A stretch of 64,000 bases of DNA from an uncultured Lachnospiraceae bacterium (GCA_951800685.1 CATOJY010000009.1:29161-93160); one strand, 5' to 3'; positions 47,504 to 58,057 are shown, counted from the first letter of the stretch. Made by a program: numbers and translations. Notes: a model not told the origin generated them from the letters alone.

Positions 47504-47998
47504 ATGAAACGAGTATACATTCTCATGACGGCATTTATTCTATCTCTTAGTCTGTTGACGGCCTGCGGGAAAACTACACCACTCCTTGCTGCCACCGATT
47601 ATGAACTGGATCTGACCACCAACACGACAAGCCGTGAAGTGACCATCGGCGATAACGCAGAGACTTTTCTTGCCGCTTATGGTACATACAAAATCTTTAC
47701 CTCTGTAGACGGCAGTGATTATCAGGTGTTAGCCGCAGAAGAGATTCCCTTTGACGCTTCTGTCACACTCCTTCTGCCTACTTTCTTCATCGATGGACTC
47801 CCCACAGATCTGGATCTGTTCTGCGAAGAAAATGAGATTGAGAAGACAGAGCTCACCGCCCTGTTCAGTTCCAACGATTTTTTAAGCACCCATACTGTGG
47901 TATACTGCTACCTTCTCTTTACATGGGAAAACGGCGTCATCACCGATATCCGTTCCGAATACATGGATTACAATGAAGACGCCGCTTACTATCAATAA
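47504..47998 (+). CDS. Hypothetical lipoprotein, 164 aa
   Basis: A lipoprotein signal peptide (KRVYILMTAFILSLSLLTAC) ends at Cys21. The mature part starts with a short linker and reads as beta-rich: YELDLTTNTTSREVTIGDNA, YKIFTSVDGSDYQVLAAEEI and a C-terminal VVYCYLLFTWENGVITDIRS. GAAGGGA lies upstream, rather far from the ATG. It would be anchored outside the membrane. The family is not recognised. It lies alone between tRNA-Trp and the convergent ABC exporter genes. Confidence 0.75.
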   Translation: MKRVYILMTAFILSLSLLTACGKTTPLLAATDYELDLTTNTTSREVTIGDNAETFLAAYGTYKIFTSVDGSDYQVLAAEEIPFDASVTLLLPTFFIDGLPTDLDLFCEENEIEKTELTALFSSNDFLSTHTVVYCYLLFTWENGVITDIRSEYMDYNEDAAYYQ

Positions 47999-48018
47999 AC
48001 AAGCAAAGCCTGCTTTCT

Positions 48019-49785
48019 CTATGCGCTGTACCCCACAAACTGACTGTTGTACAGCGTCGCATAAAACCCGTTCTGCGCAAGAAGCGTTTCATGATCTCCT
48101 TGCTCAATGATATTTCCGTCTTTCATAACCAGGATCACATCAGCTTCCCGGATCGTAGATAATCTATGGGCCACAATAAAGCTGGTCCTTCCTTCCATCA
48201 TAGCCGCAAAAGCTTTCTGGATCCTGATCTCTGTTCTCGTATCAATAGAAGAAGTAGCCTCATCCAGAATCAGCATCGGCGGCAGACATAACATGACTCT
48301 TGTGATGCACAAAAGCTGCTTTTGCCCCTGCGAGAGATTTCCACCATCTTCAGCGATTACCGTATCATATCCCTCCGGCAGTCTCTTGATAAAGCTATGG
48401 GCATGAGACGCCTTTGCCGCTGCAATAATCTCTTCTTCCGTCGCCTCTGGTTTTCCCATAATGATATTCTCTCTAACCGTTCCTCCCTTTAACCATGTCT
48501 CCTGCAGCACCATACCATAGTTCGCACGCAGGCTGCTTCTGGTCACGTCGCGGATATCCTGTCCTTCCACACGGATACTTCCTGACTGCACATCATAAAA
48601 ACGCATCAGCAGATTGATGACCGTCGTCTTTCCACAACCTGTTGGACCTACGATGGCCACCCGCTGTCCCGGCTGTACCGCCAGATTAAAGTCCGTGATC
48701 AGCTTCCTATCCGGCACATAGGAAAAATCCACATGCTCCAGAGTAACCCTGCCTTCCACATCGCCGAGCACGGCTGCATTCTCCTTATCTGGTACCTGGG
48801 GTTCTTCCTCGATCAGCGCAAAAATCCTGGCAGCGCAGGCAAGTGCATTCTGCAGCTCCGTCACTACTCCAGAAATCTCATTAAAAGGTTTCGTATACTG
48901 GTTCGCATAGCTTAAGAAACAGGAGAGCTGTCCCACACTGATGCCTCCCCGGATCGCAAATACCGCCCCCGTCACTGCCACACCGGCATAGACTAGATTA
49001 TTGACAAATCTTGTGGAAGGATTGGTAATCGAAGAGTAGAAGATTGCTTTCAAAGAACAGCGCTCCAGTCTCCCGTTGATCTCATCGAACTCACAAAGCG
49101 CCTCATCCTCATGGGAAAACGCCTGGACTACTTTCTGGTTCCCAATCATTTCCTCGATCAATGCCGTCTGTTCCCCTCTGGTCTCCGACTGTGCCCGGAA
49201 CATGACAAAAGTTTTCCTGGCGATAAAGGCGGCGACAAGGAAAGAAAGTGGTGTAATCAGCACCACCACGCCTGTAATCCCTACATTCACACTGACCATA
49301 AAGCCCAACGTACCTAATATTGTGATGACACCGGTAAAGAACTGGGTAAATCCCATCAGTAGTCCATCTGCAAACTGATCCACATCTGCAATCACCCTGC
49401 TGACTACCTCTCCATAAGAATGCTCGTCAATATATTTCAGCGGCAGGATTTCGATCCGTTTAAACGCCTCGTCCCGGATATCCTGCACGATCCGGTAAGT
49501 CATCTTATTATTACAGATATTCATGATCCACTGCGCTGCAGCCGTAACCGCAATCACCACTGCCATCTGCTTTAAGATTCCAAACACACCAATGAAGTCC
49601 ACCTGGCCCTGATCAAGGATCAGATCGATCACTCTTCCGGTTAGAATCGGAAGATACAAAGTTAAAGTCACAGTCACCGCCGCCATAATGATCGATAAAA
49701 CCAGATAAAACCAGTACTTTCTAATATAATGCAGCACCTTTCGCAATGTTCCCTGCTGTCCGCCGCCATTTCCCGATCTTGCCAT
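48019..49785 (-). CDS. ABC exporter half-transporter, catalytically competent subunit
   Basis: The 588-aa product starts at MARSGNGGGQQGTLRK (49785; AGGATAGAG upstream). Six membrane helices (about 20-320) precede a nucleotide-binding domain with Walker A VGPTGCGKTTVIN, signature LSQGQKQLLCI, Walker B LILDEATSSID with the catalytic Glu present, and H-loop VAHRLSTI. Its partner (49820-51637) lacks the catalytic Glu, so the two form a heterodimeric exporter of the BmrCD/TM287-288 type. Substrates of such exporters are drugs, lipids or peptides; here unknown. The two genes are separated by 34 bases. Confidence 0.93.
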   Translation of the reverse strand: MARSGNGGGQQGTLRKVLHYIRKYWFYLVLSIIMAAVTVTLTLYLPILTGRVIDLILDQGQVDFIGVFGILKQMAVVIAVTAAAQWIMNICNNKMTYRIVQDIRDEAFKRIEILPLKYIDEHSYGEVVSRVIADVDQFADGLLMGFTQFFTGVITILGTLGFMVSVNVGITGVVVLITPLSFLVAAFIARKTFVMFRAQSETRGEQTALIEEMIGNQKVVQAFSHEDEALCEFDEINGRLERCSLKAIFYSSITNPSTRFVNNLVYAGVAVTGAVFAIRGGISVGQLSCFLSYANQYTKPFNEISGVVTELQNALACAARIFALIEEEPQVPDKENAAVLGDVEGRVTLEHVDFSYVPDRKLITDFNLAVQPGQRVAIVGPTGCGKTTVINLLMRFYDVQSGSIRVEGQDIRDVTRSSLRANYGMVLQETWLKGGTVRENIIMGKPEATEEEIIAAAKASHAHSFIKRLPEGYDTVIAEDGGNLSQGQKQLLCITRVMLCLPPMLILDEATSSIDTRTEIRIQKAFAAMMEGRTSFIVAHRLSTIREADVILVMKDGNIIEQGDHETLLAQNGFYATLYNSQFVGYSA

Positions 49786-49819
49786 CTCTCTATCCTGCTC
49801 CCTTCCTGCCCCAAACTTT

Positions 49820-51637
49820 TTATGACTTGTTTTTGGGATACTGAGAATAATAAATCTCCTGATAAACCTCACAGCTTGCTAATAACTCCGCATGTGTGCC
49901 GATCGCCGCCATCTCCCCATCATCCAAAACAATAATCTGGTCCGCGTGCTGGATGGAAGAGGCTCTCTGGGATACAATAAACACTGTCATATCCCCCTCC
50001 ATATTGCGGATCGCCTGTCTAAGCGATGCATCCGTCGCATAATCCAGTGCAGATGCACTGTCGTCTAAGATCAGAATCTGCGGCTTTCCAACCAGTGCAC
50101 GGGCTATGGTCAGACGCTGTCTCTGGCCGCCGGACAGATTCCTGCCTGCCTGTGCTATGGCAGCATCCAGCTTCCCATCCTTTTTCTCCACAAATTCTTT
50201 CGCCTGCGCTGTCTCGACCGCCTGCCAGATTTCTGCATCTGTGGCGTTATTTTTCCCCCACTGCATATTTTCACGGATCGTTCCCTGGAAAAGCACTGCT
50301 TTTTGTGGGACAACACCAATCATCTCCCGCAATTCTTCCATCCCATATTCCCGCACATCTTTTCCATTAATCAGAACCTGCCCTTTCGTTGCATCATAGA
50401 AACGCGGTATCATATTGACCAGGGAAGACTTTCCAGAACCTGTACCGCCAATGATGCCGACGGTCTGTCCTTTCTTCACCTTGAAATCAATATCTGTCAG
50501 GGATTCTGCTCCGGCCCCTGCATAGGTCAGACAGACATGGTCAAATACAATCTGGTCACATGGCTCCTGTACAATGCCGGCTGCTACAGTATGCCCGCCT
50601 TGTTCTGCTCCCTGTTCCGCCGCTAATCGCTTTCCTGACAGTTCCATCCCCGCATTTACGGCTGTTCCCGATAGCTTCTGCTTCCAGACCATACTGGATT
50701 CAATCTCAAATACACTCTGGATACGGTTCGCACAGGCAAGCGCTTTGGTGATCGTAATGATCAGGTTCGCCAGCTTCACTAATTCCACCAGGATCTGGGA
50801 CATGTAGTTAACCAGTGCCACCACCTGGCCTTGGGTAATCGTCCCCTCGTCAACTCGTACTGCGCCAGTATAAAGAAGCACAATTGTAGCCGCATTGATG
50901 ATAATATAGGTCACAGGATTGGTCAGTGCAGAAATCTTACCAACAAACAACTGCATATGCGCCAGTGCGCTGTTCTTTGTCTCAAAAGCATCAATCTCTT
51001 CCTGTTCCTTATTGAAAGCGCGGATAACCCTCGCGCCCGTAAGATTCTCTCTTGTCGCTCCCAACACACTGTCCAGTCCCGCCTGCACTTTTCTATACAG
51101 GGGCATGGTCCACATCATAATCCCAAATACCACCACCGAGAGAAGCGGGATTGTCACCACAAAGATAAACGCCGCTTTTACATCAATGGTAAACGCCATG
51201 ATCATAGCGCCAAACACGATAAATGGCGACCGTAAAAACAGGCGCAGCACCATATTCACACCATTCTGCACCTGATTCACATCAGAAGTCATCCTGGTGA
51301 TCATGGTAGCCGTGCCGAGCGTATCAATCTCCGTAAACGATAATCCCTGGATATGGGAAAACAGAGCGTGTTTCAGTTTCGTAGAAAATCCCACCGCCGC
51401 TTTCGCCGCAAAATACTGTGCAGTAATCGAACAGACCAGTCCAATCATCCCCAACAGGATCAGAACCCCTCCCATGCGGAGCACATAAGATACGTTACCG
51501 CTGCCGATTCCCTGATCTATGACTGCCGCCATGACAAGCGGCACGAACAATTCAAATGTCGCTTCCAGCATTTTAAAAAGAGGCGCTAACACCGTCTCCT
51601 TTTTATAGTCTTTTAAGTAAATGAGTAGTTTCTTCAT
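49820..51637 (-). CDS. ABC exporter half-transporter, degenerate-site subunit
   Basis: The 605-aa product starts at MKKLLIYLKDYKKE (51637; GGGGGTTGAGG upstream). Six membrane helices are followed by a nucleotide-binding domain with Walker A IGGTGSGKSSLVN, signature LSGGQRQRLTIARAL, and Walker B ILILDDSASALDYATD. The residue after the Walker B Asp is Asp instead of the catalytic Glu, the usual mark of the degenerate site in heterodimeric exporters. A low-complexity insert (about 330-365, rich in Gly, Ala, Glu) links the two domains. Confidence 0.93.
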   Translation of the reverse strand: MKKLLIYLKDYKKETVLAPLFKMLEATFELFVPLVMAAVIDQGIGSGNVSYVLRMGGVLILLGMIGLVCSITAQYFAAKAAVGFSTKLKHALFSHIQGLSFTEIDTLGTATMITRMTSDVNQVQNGVNMVLRLFLRSPFIVFGAMIMAFTIDVKAAFIFVVTIPLLSVVVFGIMMWTMPLYRKVQAGLDSVLGATRENLTGARVIRAFNKEQEEIDAFETKNSALAHMQLFVGKISALTNPVTYIIINAATIVLLYTGAVRVDEGTITQGQVVALVNYMSQILVELVKLANLIITITKALACANRIQSVFEIESSMVWKQKLSGTAVNAGMELSGKRLAAEQGAEQGGHTVAAGIVQEPCDQIVFDHVCLTYAGAGAESLTDIDFKVKKGQTVGIIGGTGSGKSSLVNMIPRFYDATKGQVLINGKDVREYGMEELREMIGVVPQKAVLFQGTIRENMQWGKNNATDAEIWQAVETAQAKEFVEKKDGKLDAAIAQAGRNLSGGQRQRLTIARALVGKPQILILDDSASALDYATDASLRQAIRNMEGDMTVFIVSQRASSIQHADQIIVLDDGEMAAIGTHAELLASCEVYQEIYYSQYPKNKS

Positions 51638-51676
51638 CCTCAACCCCCATGTAATCGATTAGAACGACTGATATTT

Positions 51677-51714
51677 TTCACCCGCATGATCCATACAGAT
51701 CATATGCGGGTGAA
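51677..51714. promoter_or_regulatory. Inverted repeat upstream of the ABC exporter
   Basis: TTCACCCGCAT (51677-51687) pairs with ATGCGGGTGAA (51704-51714), with GATC palindromes inside the loop. It lies 40 bases before the exporter start and could be an operator or a terminator of the upstream LCP gene; a T tract is missing. A short hairpin AGCCAT/ATGGCT also lies directly at the LCP stop. Confidence 0.5.
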
Positions 51715-51849
51715 CATTGTCTTCTCTATGTGTTTTATTGTATTTCACAGCCAAAGTTTCTTTCGGACTGCTGTTGTATCCTTTCCGCCACGTCCTGCAC
51801 AGCGTCTTCCCTGGTCGATAACAGCTGCTGACAGACTAGCCATAAATGG

Positions 51850-53040
51850 CTATCTGTATTCCAGTGTCAATGTATCGATCTCTCCACTGATACTGAGCAC
51901 CTGTCTTGACGGCTTATATTTCGTCTCAGGATATAACAGTTTATGCAGTGCAATGACATTCTCTTCCAGATTCTCTGGAATGACACAGCTTCCCTTACTG
52001 CCAACCGTAGCACCTGTCCTGCTTTCCTCAAACGGGAACCCATCGCTGGCCACCACATTATAACCTGCCACACTGCCCAGAACACTTATGATCTCATTGA
52101 CATTCAGTGATGTCTCTACCTCTGGCAGGATCGCGTTGACCATCTGCCGCAGCGAACTGGCCGGCGCCTTTTTCGCTTTCTCCATCATTGCCGTCAGCAC
52201 ATCTCTCTGCCGCTCGGCCCGTCTGAAATCATCGCCTTTCGTATAGCGGATCCGGCAGTATGCCGTTGCCTGCATTCCATTTAGCAGCTGTCTGCCACTG
52301 TGTTTGACTGGAATATAATCTACTCCCAGCTCTTCTGACATCGTCAACTGGTAATTGTTCAAATGGGAAATCTCTGCATCTGTCACTTCCATCTCAATGC
52401 CGCCCAGCGCGTCCACCGAATCGATCAGCCCGCCAAAACCAACTGTCACGTAATCCGTGATATCCAGATCCAGATTCGTATTTAACATATTGATCGCCTG
52501 CTCTGGTCCGCCCTGTGCATATGCCGCATTGCACTTGTTGTAAGAATCGTTTCCCAGATTCAGGTAAGTATCCCTGAAAACAGAGACCAGCTTAATCTCT
52601 TGTGTGTCCTGGTTGATACTGGCTATGATGATCGTATCGCTCCTGGTTCCCCTTCCCAGCTCCCCATCCCTGGCGTCTACCCCAAAAAGTGCAATATTGC
52701 GGTATCCCTTAGAAACTTTCTTCTCTACTTCTTCCTTATGTGTCTCCTTCACCTCTTCATTGATGATAATCTGCTCCTGGTCAATCTCCTTGCGCTCTAC
52801 CTCATCTGTCGTCGTTACAACTACATACATGACACCAATCGCAAGCAGCAGAATACAGATCTCCACGACTAACAGTGGAGCGCTCTTTAACCATCTGCGT
52901 CTGTTCCTGTTGTCTTTCTCTGTCTGCTGTTCTGCCGTTTGATCATAGGCTGCCGGCTCGTTTGTAGTTTCAGTCCGATCGTTCTCTGCTGGATTCTGAT
53001 CTGTCGCTTTATCCTGAGAATCCTGTATCTGCTTGTCCAT
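51850..53040 (-). CDS. LytR-CpsA-Psr (LCP) family protein
   Basis: The 396-aa product starts at MDKQIQDSQDKATDQNPAEN (53040; AAGGGAG upstream). A long polar cytoplasmic N-terminus leads to one membrane helix (about 53-73, LLVVEICILLLAIGVMYVVV) and a coiled segment. The LCP domain (about 105-330) shows IALFGVDARDGELGRGTRSD, DTIIIASINQDTQEIKLVSV, FRDTYLNL and RIRYTKGDDFRRAERQRDVL, with the Arg/Asp residues that bind polyprenyl phosphate. LCP enzymes attach teichoic acid or polysaccharide to peptidoglycan on the outside of the membrane. The C-terminal tail (about 335-396) is specific to this protein. Confidence 0.93.
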   Translation of the reverse strand: MDKQIQDSQDKATDQNPAENDRTETTNEPAAYDQTAEQQTEKDNRNRRRWLKSAPLLVVEICILLLAIGVMYVVVTTTDEVERKEIDQEQIIINEEVKETHKEEVEKKVSKGYRNIALFGVDARDGELGRGTRSDTIIIASINQDTQEIKLVSVFRDTYLNLGNDSYNKCNAAYAQGGPEQAINMLNTNLDLDITDYVTVGFGGLIDSVDALGGIEMEVTDAEISHLNNYQLTMSEELGVDYIPVKHSGRQLLNGMQATAYCRIRYTKGDDFRRAERQRDVLTAMMEKAKKAPASSLRQMVNAILPEVETSLNVNEIISVLGSVAGYNVVASDGFPFEESRTGATVGSKGSCVIPENLEENVIALHKLLYPETKYKPSRQVLSISGEIDTLTLEYR

Positions 53041-53271
53041 ATAAATGACTCCCTTGTCCAAACTCACGGTGACATCACTACTTTATGATCTACACCCTGA
53101 CTTTTGATATGAAGTATAACAATATCATTGTTTAGTATGCCTACATCTTCCCTATCCTACCACAAAAAAGCGTTTTTGAATATATATAAAATGTAAAATG
53201 TAAATTTTGTTTAAAAATTTGTTACATTTTCGTCATATATGCACAAATAATAGAGAATCTGATACGCCTAC

Positions 53272-54639
53272 TCAAATCAGGTCCACAGCATCCCTCACAG
53301 TTCTCACCCCGATCAGCCTGATCCCCTTAATAGGTTTTAAATGACTCCGATTGACTTCCGGTATAACACAAGTCGTAAATCCCAGTTTCGCTGCCTCCGC
53401 TACCCGCTGCTCCACCATAGATACCCCTCGTACTTCTCCACTTAAGCCAATCTCTCCAAATGCAATCGTTTTATCATCTATCGCCCGGTTCTTAAAACTG
53501 GACACCACCGCCATAGCAATCCCAAGATCAATGGCCGGCTCCACGATCCGCATACCACCTGCCAGATTTACATAGGCGTCACAGTCTGACATCTGCAGAT
53601 TCAATCTCTTCTCCAAAACAGCCATTAACAGGTTCACTCTGTTAAAATCTGTACCGATCGCCTGCCGTCTCGGAATACCAAAATTACTATGACATACCAA
53701 CGCCTGAATCTCCAACAGGATCGGCCTTGTTCCTTCCATAGAACAAGATACCACGGATCCACTGGCGCCCTCTGGCTTGCCACTCAGCATATACTCGGAA
53801 GGATTCCTGACTTCAAGCAGTCCTTCCTCCTTCATCTCGAACACACCAATCTCATTGGTGGAACCAAAACGGTTCTTGACGGCTCGCAAAATCCGGTAGG
53901 AAGCATGCCTGTCTCCTTCGAAATACAACACAGTATCTACCATATGTTCCAAAACTCTTGGTCCAGCCACCGTGCCTTCCTTCGTCACATGTCCCACAAT
54001 AAAGACGGATACCGTCAACCCTTTGGCCAGCTGTAACAGAATATTCGTAGCTTCCCGCACCTGGGATACACTGCCTGGTGCAGAAGAAACTTCCTCATCA
54101 TACATAGTCTGTATGGAATCGATAATCGTAACATCGGGCATAACACTGCGGATTGTCTGCTCCACAGCCGCCAGCCCTGTCTCACATAATAGCTGCAGAT
54201 TATCTGAAAATTCACCAAGACGATTCGCCCGGATCTTGATCTGCCGCAAAGATTCCTCTCCAGATATGTACAATACCTTGCGTCCATCCGCCGCCAGATT
54301 ACGGCATACCTGCAGCAACAGCGTGGATTTGCCAATCCCTGGGTCACCGCCGACCAACGTCAAAGAGCCGGGCACAATACCACCGCCCAGCACTCTATCC
54401 AATTCACCGATGCGGGTCAGCATACGGCTTTCCTCTTCTATGCTGACCTCTGATAAGCTGGAGGGTTTGGCTGCCTCTGTTCTAGCTGCACTGCGGGCGC
54501 CGCCGTGTGCTGTCGCAGCCAGTTTCTCCTCCACCATTGTATTCCACTCCCTGCATCCAGGACACTGTCCCATCCACTTGGAAGATTCATATCCACAATT
54601 CTGGCAAAAAAATACCGTTGCCGCTTTTCCTTTTGCCAT
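53272..54639 (-). CDS. radA: DNA repair protein RadA
   Basis: The 455-aa product has all RadA parts: an N-terminal C4 zinc finger (CQNCGYESSKWMGQCPGC), a RecA-like ATPase domain with Walker A GDPGIGKSTLLLQV (about 90-105) and Walker B VTIIDSIQTMY, the family-specific KNRFGSTNE motif, and a C-terminal Lon-like domain. RadA helps branch migration and recombination intermediates during repair. It is the last gene of the clpC group, only 2 bases from the 136-aa gene; no strong ribosome binding site is visible, so coupling is likely. Confidence 0.96.
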   Translation of the reverse strand: MAKGKAATVFFCQNCGYESSKWMGQCPGCREWNTMVEEKLAATAHGGARSAARTEAAKPSSLSEVSIEEESRMLTRIGELDRVLGGGIVPGSLTLVGGDPGIGKSTLLLQVCRNLAADGRKVLYISGEESLRQIKIRANRLGEFSDNLQLLCETGLAAVEQTIRSVMPDVTIIDSIQTMYDEEVSSAPGSVSQVREATNILLQLAKGLTVSVFIVGHVTKEGTVAGPRVLEHMVDTVLYFEGDRHASYRILRAVKNRFGSTNEIGVFEMKEEGLLEVRNPSEYMLSGKPEGASGSVVSCSMEGTRPILLEIQALVCHSNFGIPRRQAIGTDFNRVNLLMAVLEKRLNLQMSDCDAYVNLAGGMRIVEPAIDLGIAMAVVSSFKNRAIDDKTIAFGEIGLSGEVRGVSMVEQRVAEAAKLGFTTCVIPEVNRSHLKPIKGIRLIGVRTVRDAVDLI

Positions 54640-54641
54640 TG

Positions 54642-55052
54642 CTATTTTACCATCTCAACCGCTACTTCACCGGCATTTTCCAGCTCTACGCTGATACTCA
54701 GCTTACCGCTTAAATTTGTCTTCATCTTGCCGATATCCGTATCCCCGATCTTGACACTGTACTCCGTGTCTTCTTCCAGCCCCACTGTGATCTGGACATC
54801 AGAGTCCCCTTCCACAAGGAAGCTGACCCCCTGTTCCGTCTCCGCAAACTGCAGTACACTCGTTCCAGGATCGGACTCATAGGCAAACATTCCGTTCTTC
54901 TCTAATTTGGTCAGCTTCCTGTAAGTCTTTACTTTATACAGATCCCCGCCATGCTCATAATCTTCCACCTTCGCCTTGGCCTCCAGCTTATAATTACCAA
55001 AACTGATAGAACCATTTTCCTCCGTGCGCAACAATTCTTCTACTACAGCCAT
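54642..55052 (-). CDS. Conserved hypothetical protein between clpC and radA
   Basis: The 136-aa product is soluble, acidic and beta-rich, for example LRTEENGSISFGNYKLEAKA, EDYEHGGDLYKVKTYRKLT and LVEGDSDVQITVGLEEDTEY. AGGAGG lies upstream of the ATG. Similar proteins in Clostridia are often annotated as endosialidase-like, but nothing in the sequence supports enzymatic activity. Its constant place between clpC and radA may mean a role in protein quality control or only operon history. Confidence 0.75.
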   Translation of the reverse strand: MAVVEELLRTEENGSISFGNYKLEAKAKVEDYEHGGDLYKVKTYRKLTKLEKNGMFAYESDPGTSVLQFAETEQGVSFLVEGDSDVQITVGLEEDTEYSVKIGDTDIGKMKTNLSGKLSISVELENAGEVAVEMVK

Positions 55053-55136
55053 TGTATTTTCCTCCTGCTCCTTACTCTTATATTATGTGATTTTATTACT
55101 TTTGTATCATCACCGGTGTCATGTCCTATTCCGGTC

Positions 55137-57581
55137 TCATCCTTTGACTGTAAATACAATTTTCTTGTTCTTAAATCCCGCTGACACCTGGTCTCCACTC
55201 TTGACACGCCCCGACAGGATCTCTTCAGCCAGCGCGTCTTCGATCTCTGACTGAATGGCTCTCTTCATAGGCCGAGCACCCATCTTCGTATCAATATGCT
55301 TCTCAATCAACCAGTCTTTCACCGCTGGTGTGATCGTCAGGTCAATATCCATCTGTTCTTTACACCGTTTGATCAGGCTTCCCGACAGAAGCGTGATAAT
55401 CTTTTTCATGTCGTCTTTATTGAGCGGATGGAATACCATAATCTCATCAATCCGATTAATAAATTCCGGTTTAAAAAGCCGTTTGACCTCTTCCATCACG
55501 TTCGATTTCATCTTGTCATAATCCTGCTGCTGTGTCTGTTGTGTCCCAAAGCCAAGATTCTTAGGATCGATGATCCTCTGCGCGCCCGCATTAGAAGTCA
55601 TGATCAAAATCGTATTCTTGAAACTCACTTTCCGGCCTTTGGAATCCGTGATATGACCATCATCAAGCACCTGCAGCAGTACATTGAACACATCTGGATG
55701 TGCTTTCTCAATTTCATCAAACAGCACGACAGAATAGGGATTGCGGCGTATCTTCTCTGACAACTGCCCGCCTTCCTCGAATCCCACATATCCTGGCGGG
55801 GAGCCAATCATCTTAGAGACAGAATGACCTTCCATATACTCTGACATATCTACCCGGATCAGTGCATTTTCTGAACCGAACATAGCCTCTGCCAGCGCTT
55901 TGCTCAATTCTGTCTTTCCCACGCCAGTAGGTCCCAGAAACAGAAAAGAACCGATTGGCCGGTTAGGATCCTGCAGGCCTACCCTGCCCCTGCGCATTGC
56001 CTTCGCCACCGCCGTCACCGCCTCTTCCTGTCCGATTACACGCTTATGCAGGATAGACTCCAGTTTCAGCAGACGCTCACTCTCCTTCTCTGCCAGTTTC
56101 TTGACAGGAATTTTCGTCCAAAGAGACACTACCTCAGCGATTTCATTCTCACCCACCACATATGTGCGCTTCTCTTCTTCCCGTTCCATACGTTTTACCA
56201 TACGGTCATACTTCTTAATACATTCACTCTGCTTCTTCTTAAGCTCCGCCGCCTGGGTAAAAGCCTCCATGCGGATTGACCTCTCGATCTGCAGATCAAT
56301 CTTCTTGATCTCCTCTGACAGCGCTTTCAGCTTATCTGGCTGTGCAGTCACTTTCAGCCGTACCGCTGCCGATGCTTCATCGATCAGATCGATCGCTTTA
56401 TCCGGCAGGTTCCTGTCATTGATATAACGGTTGGACAGCGCTACCGCAGCGCTCAAAGCTTCTGGTCTGATCGTGACTTTATGATGCTGCTCATATTTAT
56501 ATGCAATACCTCGGAGAATGTTTTCTGCCTCCTCCACTGTAGGTTCCTCCACCATGACCGGCTGGAATCTCCGTTCTAAGGCCGCATCCCTCTCCACATA
56601 CTTGCGGTACTCCGATATTGTAGTCGCACCAATCAGCTGGATCTCCCCCCTGGCCAGCGACGGTTTTAGGATATTAGAGGCGTCTATCGCTCCCTCCGCG
56701 CCGCCTGCACCGATGATCGTATGCATTTCATCCAGAAAGAGGACAATCTCACCATCCTCAATCACTTCCCGGATCACTTTCTTGATTCTCTCTTCAAACT
56801 CTCCACGGTATTTGCTTCCTGCTACCATACCAGACAGATCAAGCGTCAGCACCCGCTTGTTTTGTACCGTGAAGGGCACATCTCCCGTGACAATCCTCGA
56901 TGCCAGGCCTTCCACAACTGCTGTCTTACCTACGCCTGGTTCCCCGATCAGACAGGGATTGTTCTTCGTTCTGCGGCTCAAGATCTGAACCACTCTCGTA
57001 ATCTCATCTTCCCTGCCGATTACCGGATCCAGTTTCCCTTCTCTTGCCAGCGCTGTCAAATCCCGGCTATACTGCTCTAATGTGGAGGCACCCCCCTTCT
57101 TTCTTCCCTGTTTTCTGCCCAGGTCTTCCTTATACAGAGCGCCGTCTTCTCCCATAGCCACCAGAACATCCACATACAGCTTCTGGATGGAGATTCCCAT
57201 GGTATTGAGCAGTCTTACCGCTACATTCTCTCCTTCCTTCAAAAGCGCCAGCAAAATATGTTCCGTTCCGGTCTTATCACTGTGAAACCGTTCCGCCTGC
57301 CTGTGCGCCTCCTCCAGAATACTCTCCGCGCGCGGAGAATAACCGTCCTTCTCCGCAAGCAGAATTGAACTTTCCGGTGCGATCAGATCCTTGATCATTT
57401 CTTTGAGCTGCACGACATCCACACCGTTATTTAATAAAACAGTGGCCGCAACCCCTGTATTTTCGCGAAGCAGGCCAATCAAAATATGCTCGCTTCCCAC
57501 ATAACTCTGCCGCAGGCTCCTAGCGGCTCTCTCCGCTAACAATAGCGCTGCTTTTGCCTTGTCTGTAAACTGTGGCTGCAT
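55137..57581 (-). CDS. clpC: ATP-dependent Clp protease ATP-binding subunit ClpC
   Basis: The 814-aa HSP100 chaperone starts at [18 protein letters not shown] (57581). The N-domain (about 1-150) has two Clp repeats ([16 protein letters not shown] and [15 protein letters not shown]). AAA-1 has Walker [14 protein letters not shown] and Walker [10 protein letters not shown]; the UVR-containing middle domain spans about 390-470; AAA-2 has Walker [17 protein letters not shown] and Walker [14 protein letters not shown]. The ClpP loop is [14 protein letters not shown]. ClpC unfolds substrates for ClpP. The usual CtsR, McsA and McsB genes are absent; a GntR-type regulator lies directly upstream instead. 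Confidence 0.95.
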   Translation of the reverse strand: MQPQFTDKAKAALLLAERAARSLRQSYVGSEHILIGLLRENTGVAATVLLNNGVDVVQLKEMIKDLIAPESSILLAEKDGYSPRAESILEEAHRQAERFHSDKTGTEHILLALLKEGENVAVRLLNTMGISIQKLYVDVLVAMGEDGALYKEDLGRKQGRKKGGASTLEQYSRDLTALAREGKLDPVIGREDEITRVVQILSRRTKNNPCLIGEPGVGKTAVVEGLASRIVTGDVPFTVQNKRVLTLDLSGMVAGSKYRGEFEERIKKVIREVIEDGEIVLFLDEMHTIIGAGGAEGAIDASNILKPSLARGEIQLIGATTISEYRKYVERDAALERRFQPVMVEEPTVEEAENILRGIAYKYEQHHKVTIRPEALSAAVALSNRYINDRNLPDKAIDLIDEASAAVRLKVTAQPDKLKALSEEIKKIDLQIERSIRMEAFTQAAELKKKQSECIKKYDRMVKRMEREEEKRTYVVGENEIAEVVSLWTKIPVKKLAEKESERLLKLESILHKRVIGQEEAVTAVAKAMRRGRVGLQDPNRPIGSFLFLGPTGVGKTELSKALAEAMFGSENALIRVDMSEYMEGHSVSKMIGSPPGYVGFEEGGQLSEKIRRNPYSVVLFDEIEKAHPDVFNVLLQVLDDGHITDSKGRKVSFKNTILIMTSNAGAQRIIDPKNLGFGTQQTQQQDYDKMKSNVMEEVKRLFKPEFINRIDEIMVFHPLNKDDMKKIITLLSGSLIKRCKEQMDIDLTITPAVKDWLIEKHIDTKMGARPMKRAIQSEIEDALAEEILSGRVKSGDQVSAGFKNKKIVFTVKG

Positions 57582-57612
57582 CAATCATTCATTCCTTTCT
57601 CATAATCTGCAA

Positions 57613-58041
57613 TCATTCAGATCTCTGCCAAAAAGGCCCGTCTGCATGACTCCTGGAAGTACTTTCCGCACTGTTGCCATAATCTTCATAAATCTCATCT
57701 ATAAGAGCATGCACTTCCTGTCTGGAAATATTCTTACAACTTGCTTTCGCCAGCGTTACCTGTAGTTCTCTGCGAATCTCGCCCAGCCCCTGCATCCTGT
57801 CGATATCTATGGCGATCATGGCTCCTTTTCTCCGATCCACCTTGACATACCCTTCCTGTTTCAATACAGTATATGCCTTGTTGACCGTATGCATATTGAT
57901 CCCGATCGTATCAGCCAGCTGCCTGACCGAAGGGAGCATGTCACCCTCCTGAAAACGGGAAGTAGCAATGCCCAGAATGATCTGATTTCTCAGCTGCATA
58001 TAGATTGCTTCGTCACTGTTAAAATCTATCTCGATAAACAT
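57613..58041 (-). CDS. GntR-family regulator, YtrA subgroup-like
   Basis: The 142-aa product has a GntR winged helix: AIYMQLRNQIILGIATSRFQ, EGDMLPSVRQLADTIGINMH and TVNKAYTVLKQEGYVKVDRR. The effector region is short (about 70-142) and helical, as in the YtrA subgroup, whose members usually repress neighbouring transporter genes. Here the neighbour is clpC, 32 bases downstream, so it may take the role that CtsR plays in Bacillus; that is inference. AAGGTGATC lies 7 bases before the ATG. Confidence 0.9.
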   Translation of the reverse strand: MFIEIDFNSDEAIYMQLRNQIILGIATSRFQEGDMLPSVRQLADTIGINMHTVNKAYTVLKQEGYVKVDRRKGAMIAIDIDRMQGLGEIRRELQVTLAKASCKNISRQEVHALIDEIYEDYGNSAESTSRSHADGPFWQRSE

Positions 58042-58057
58042 TTATTTTCTGATCACC

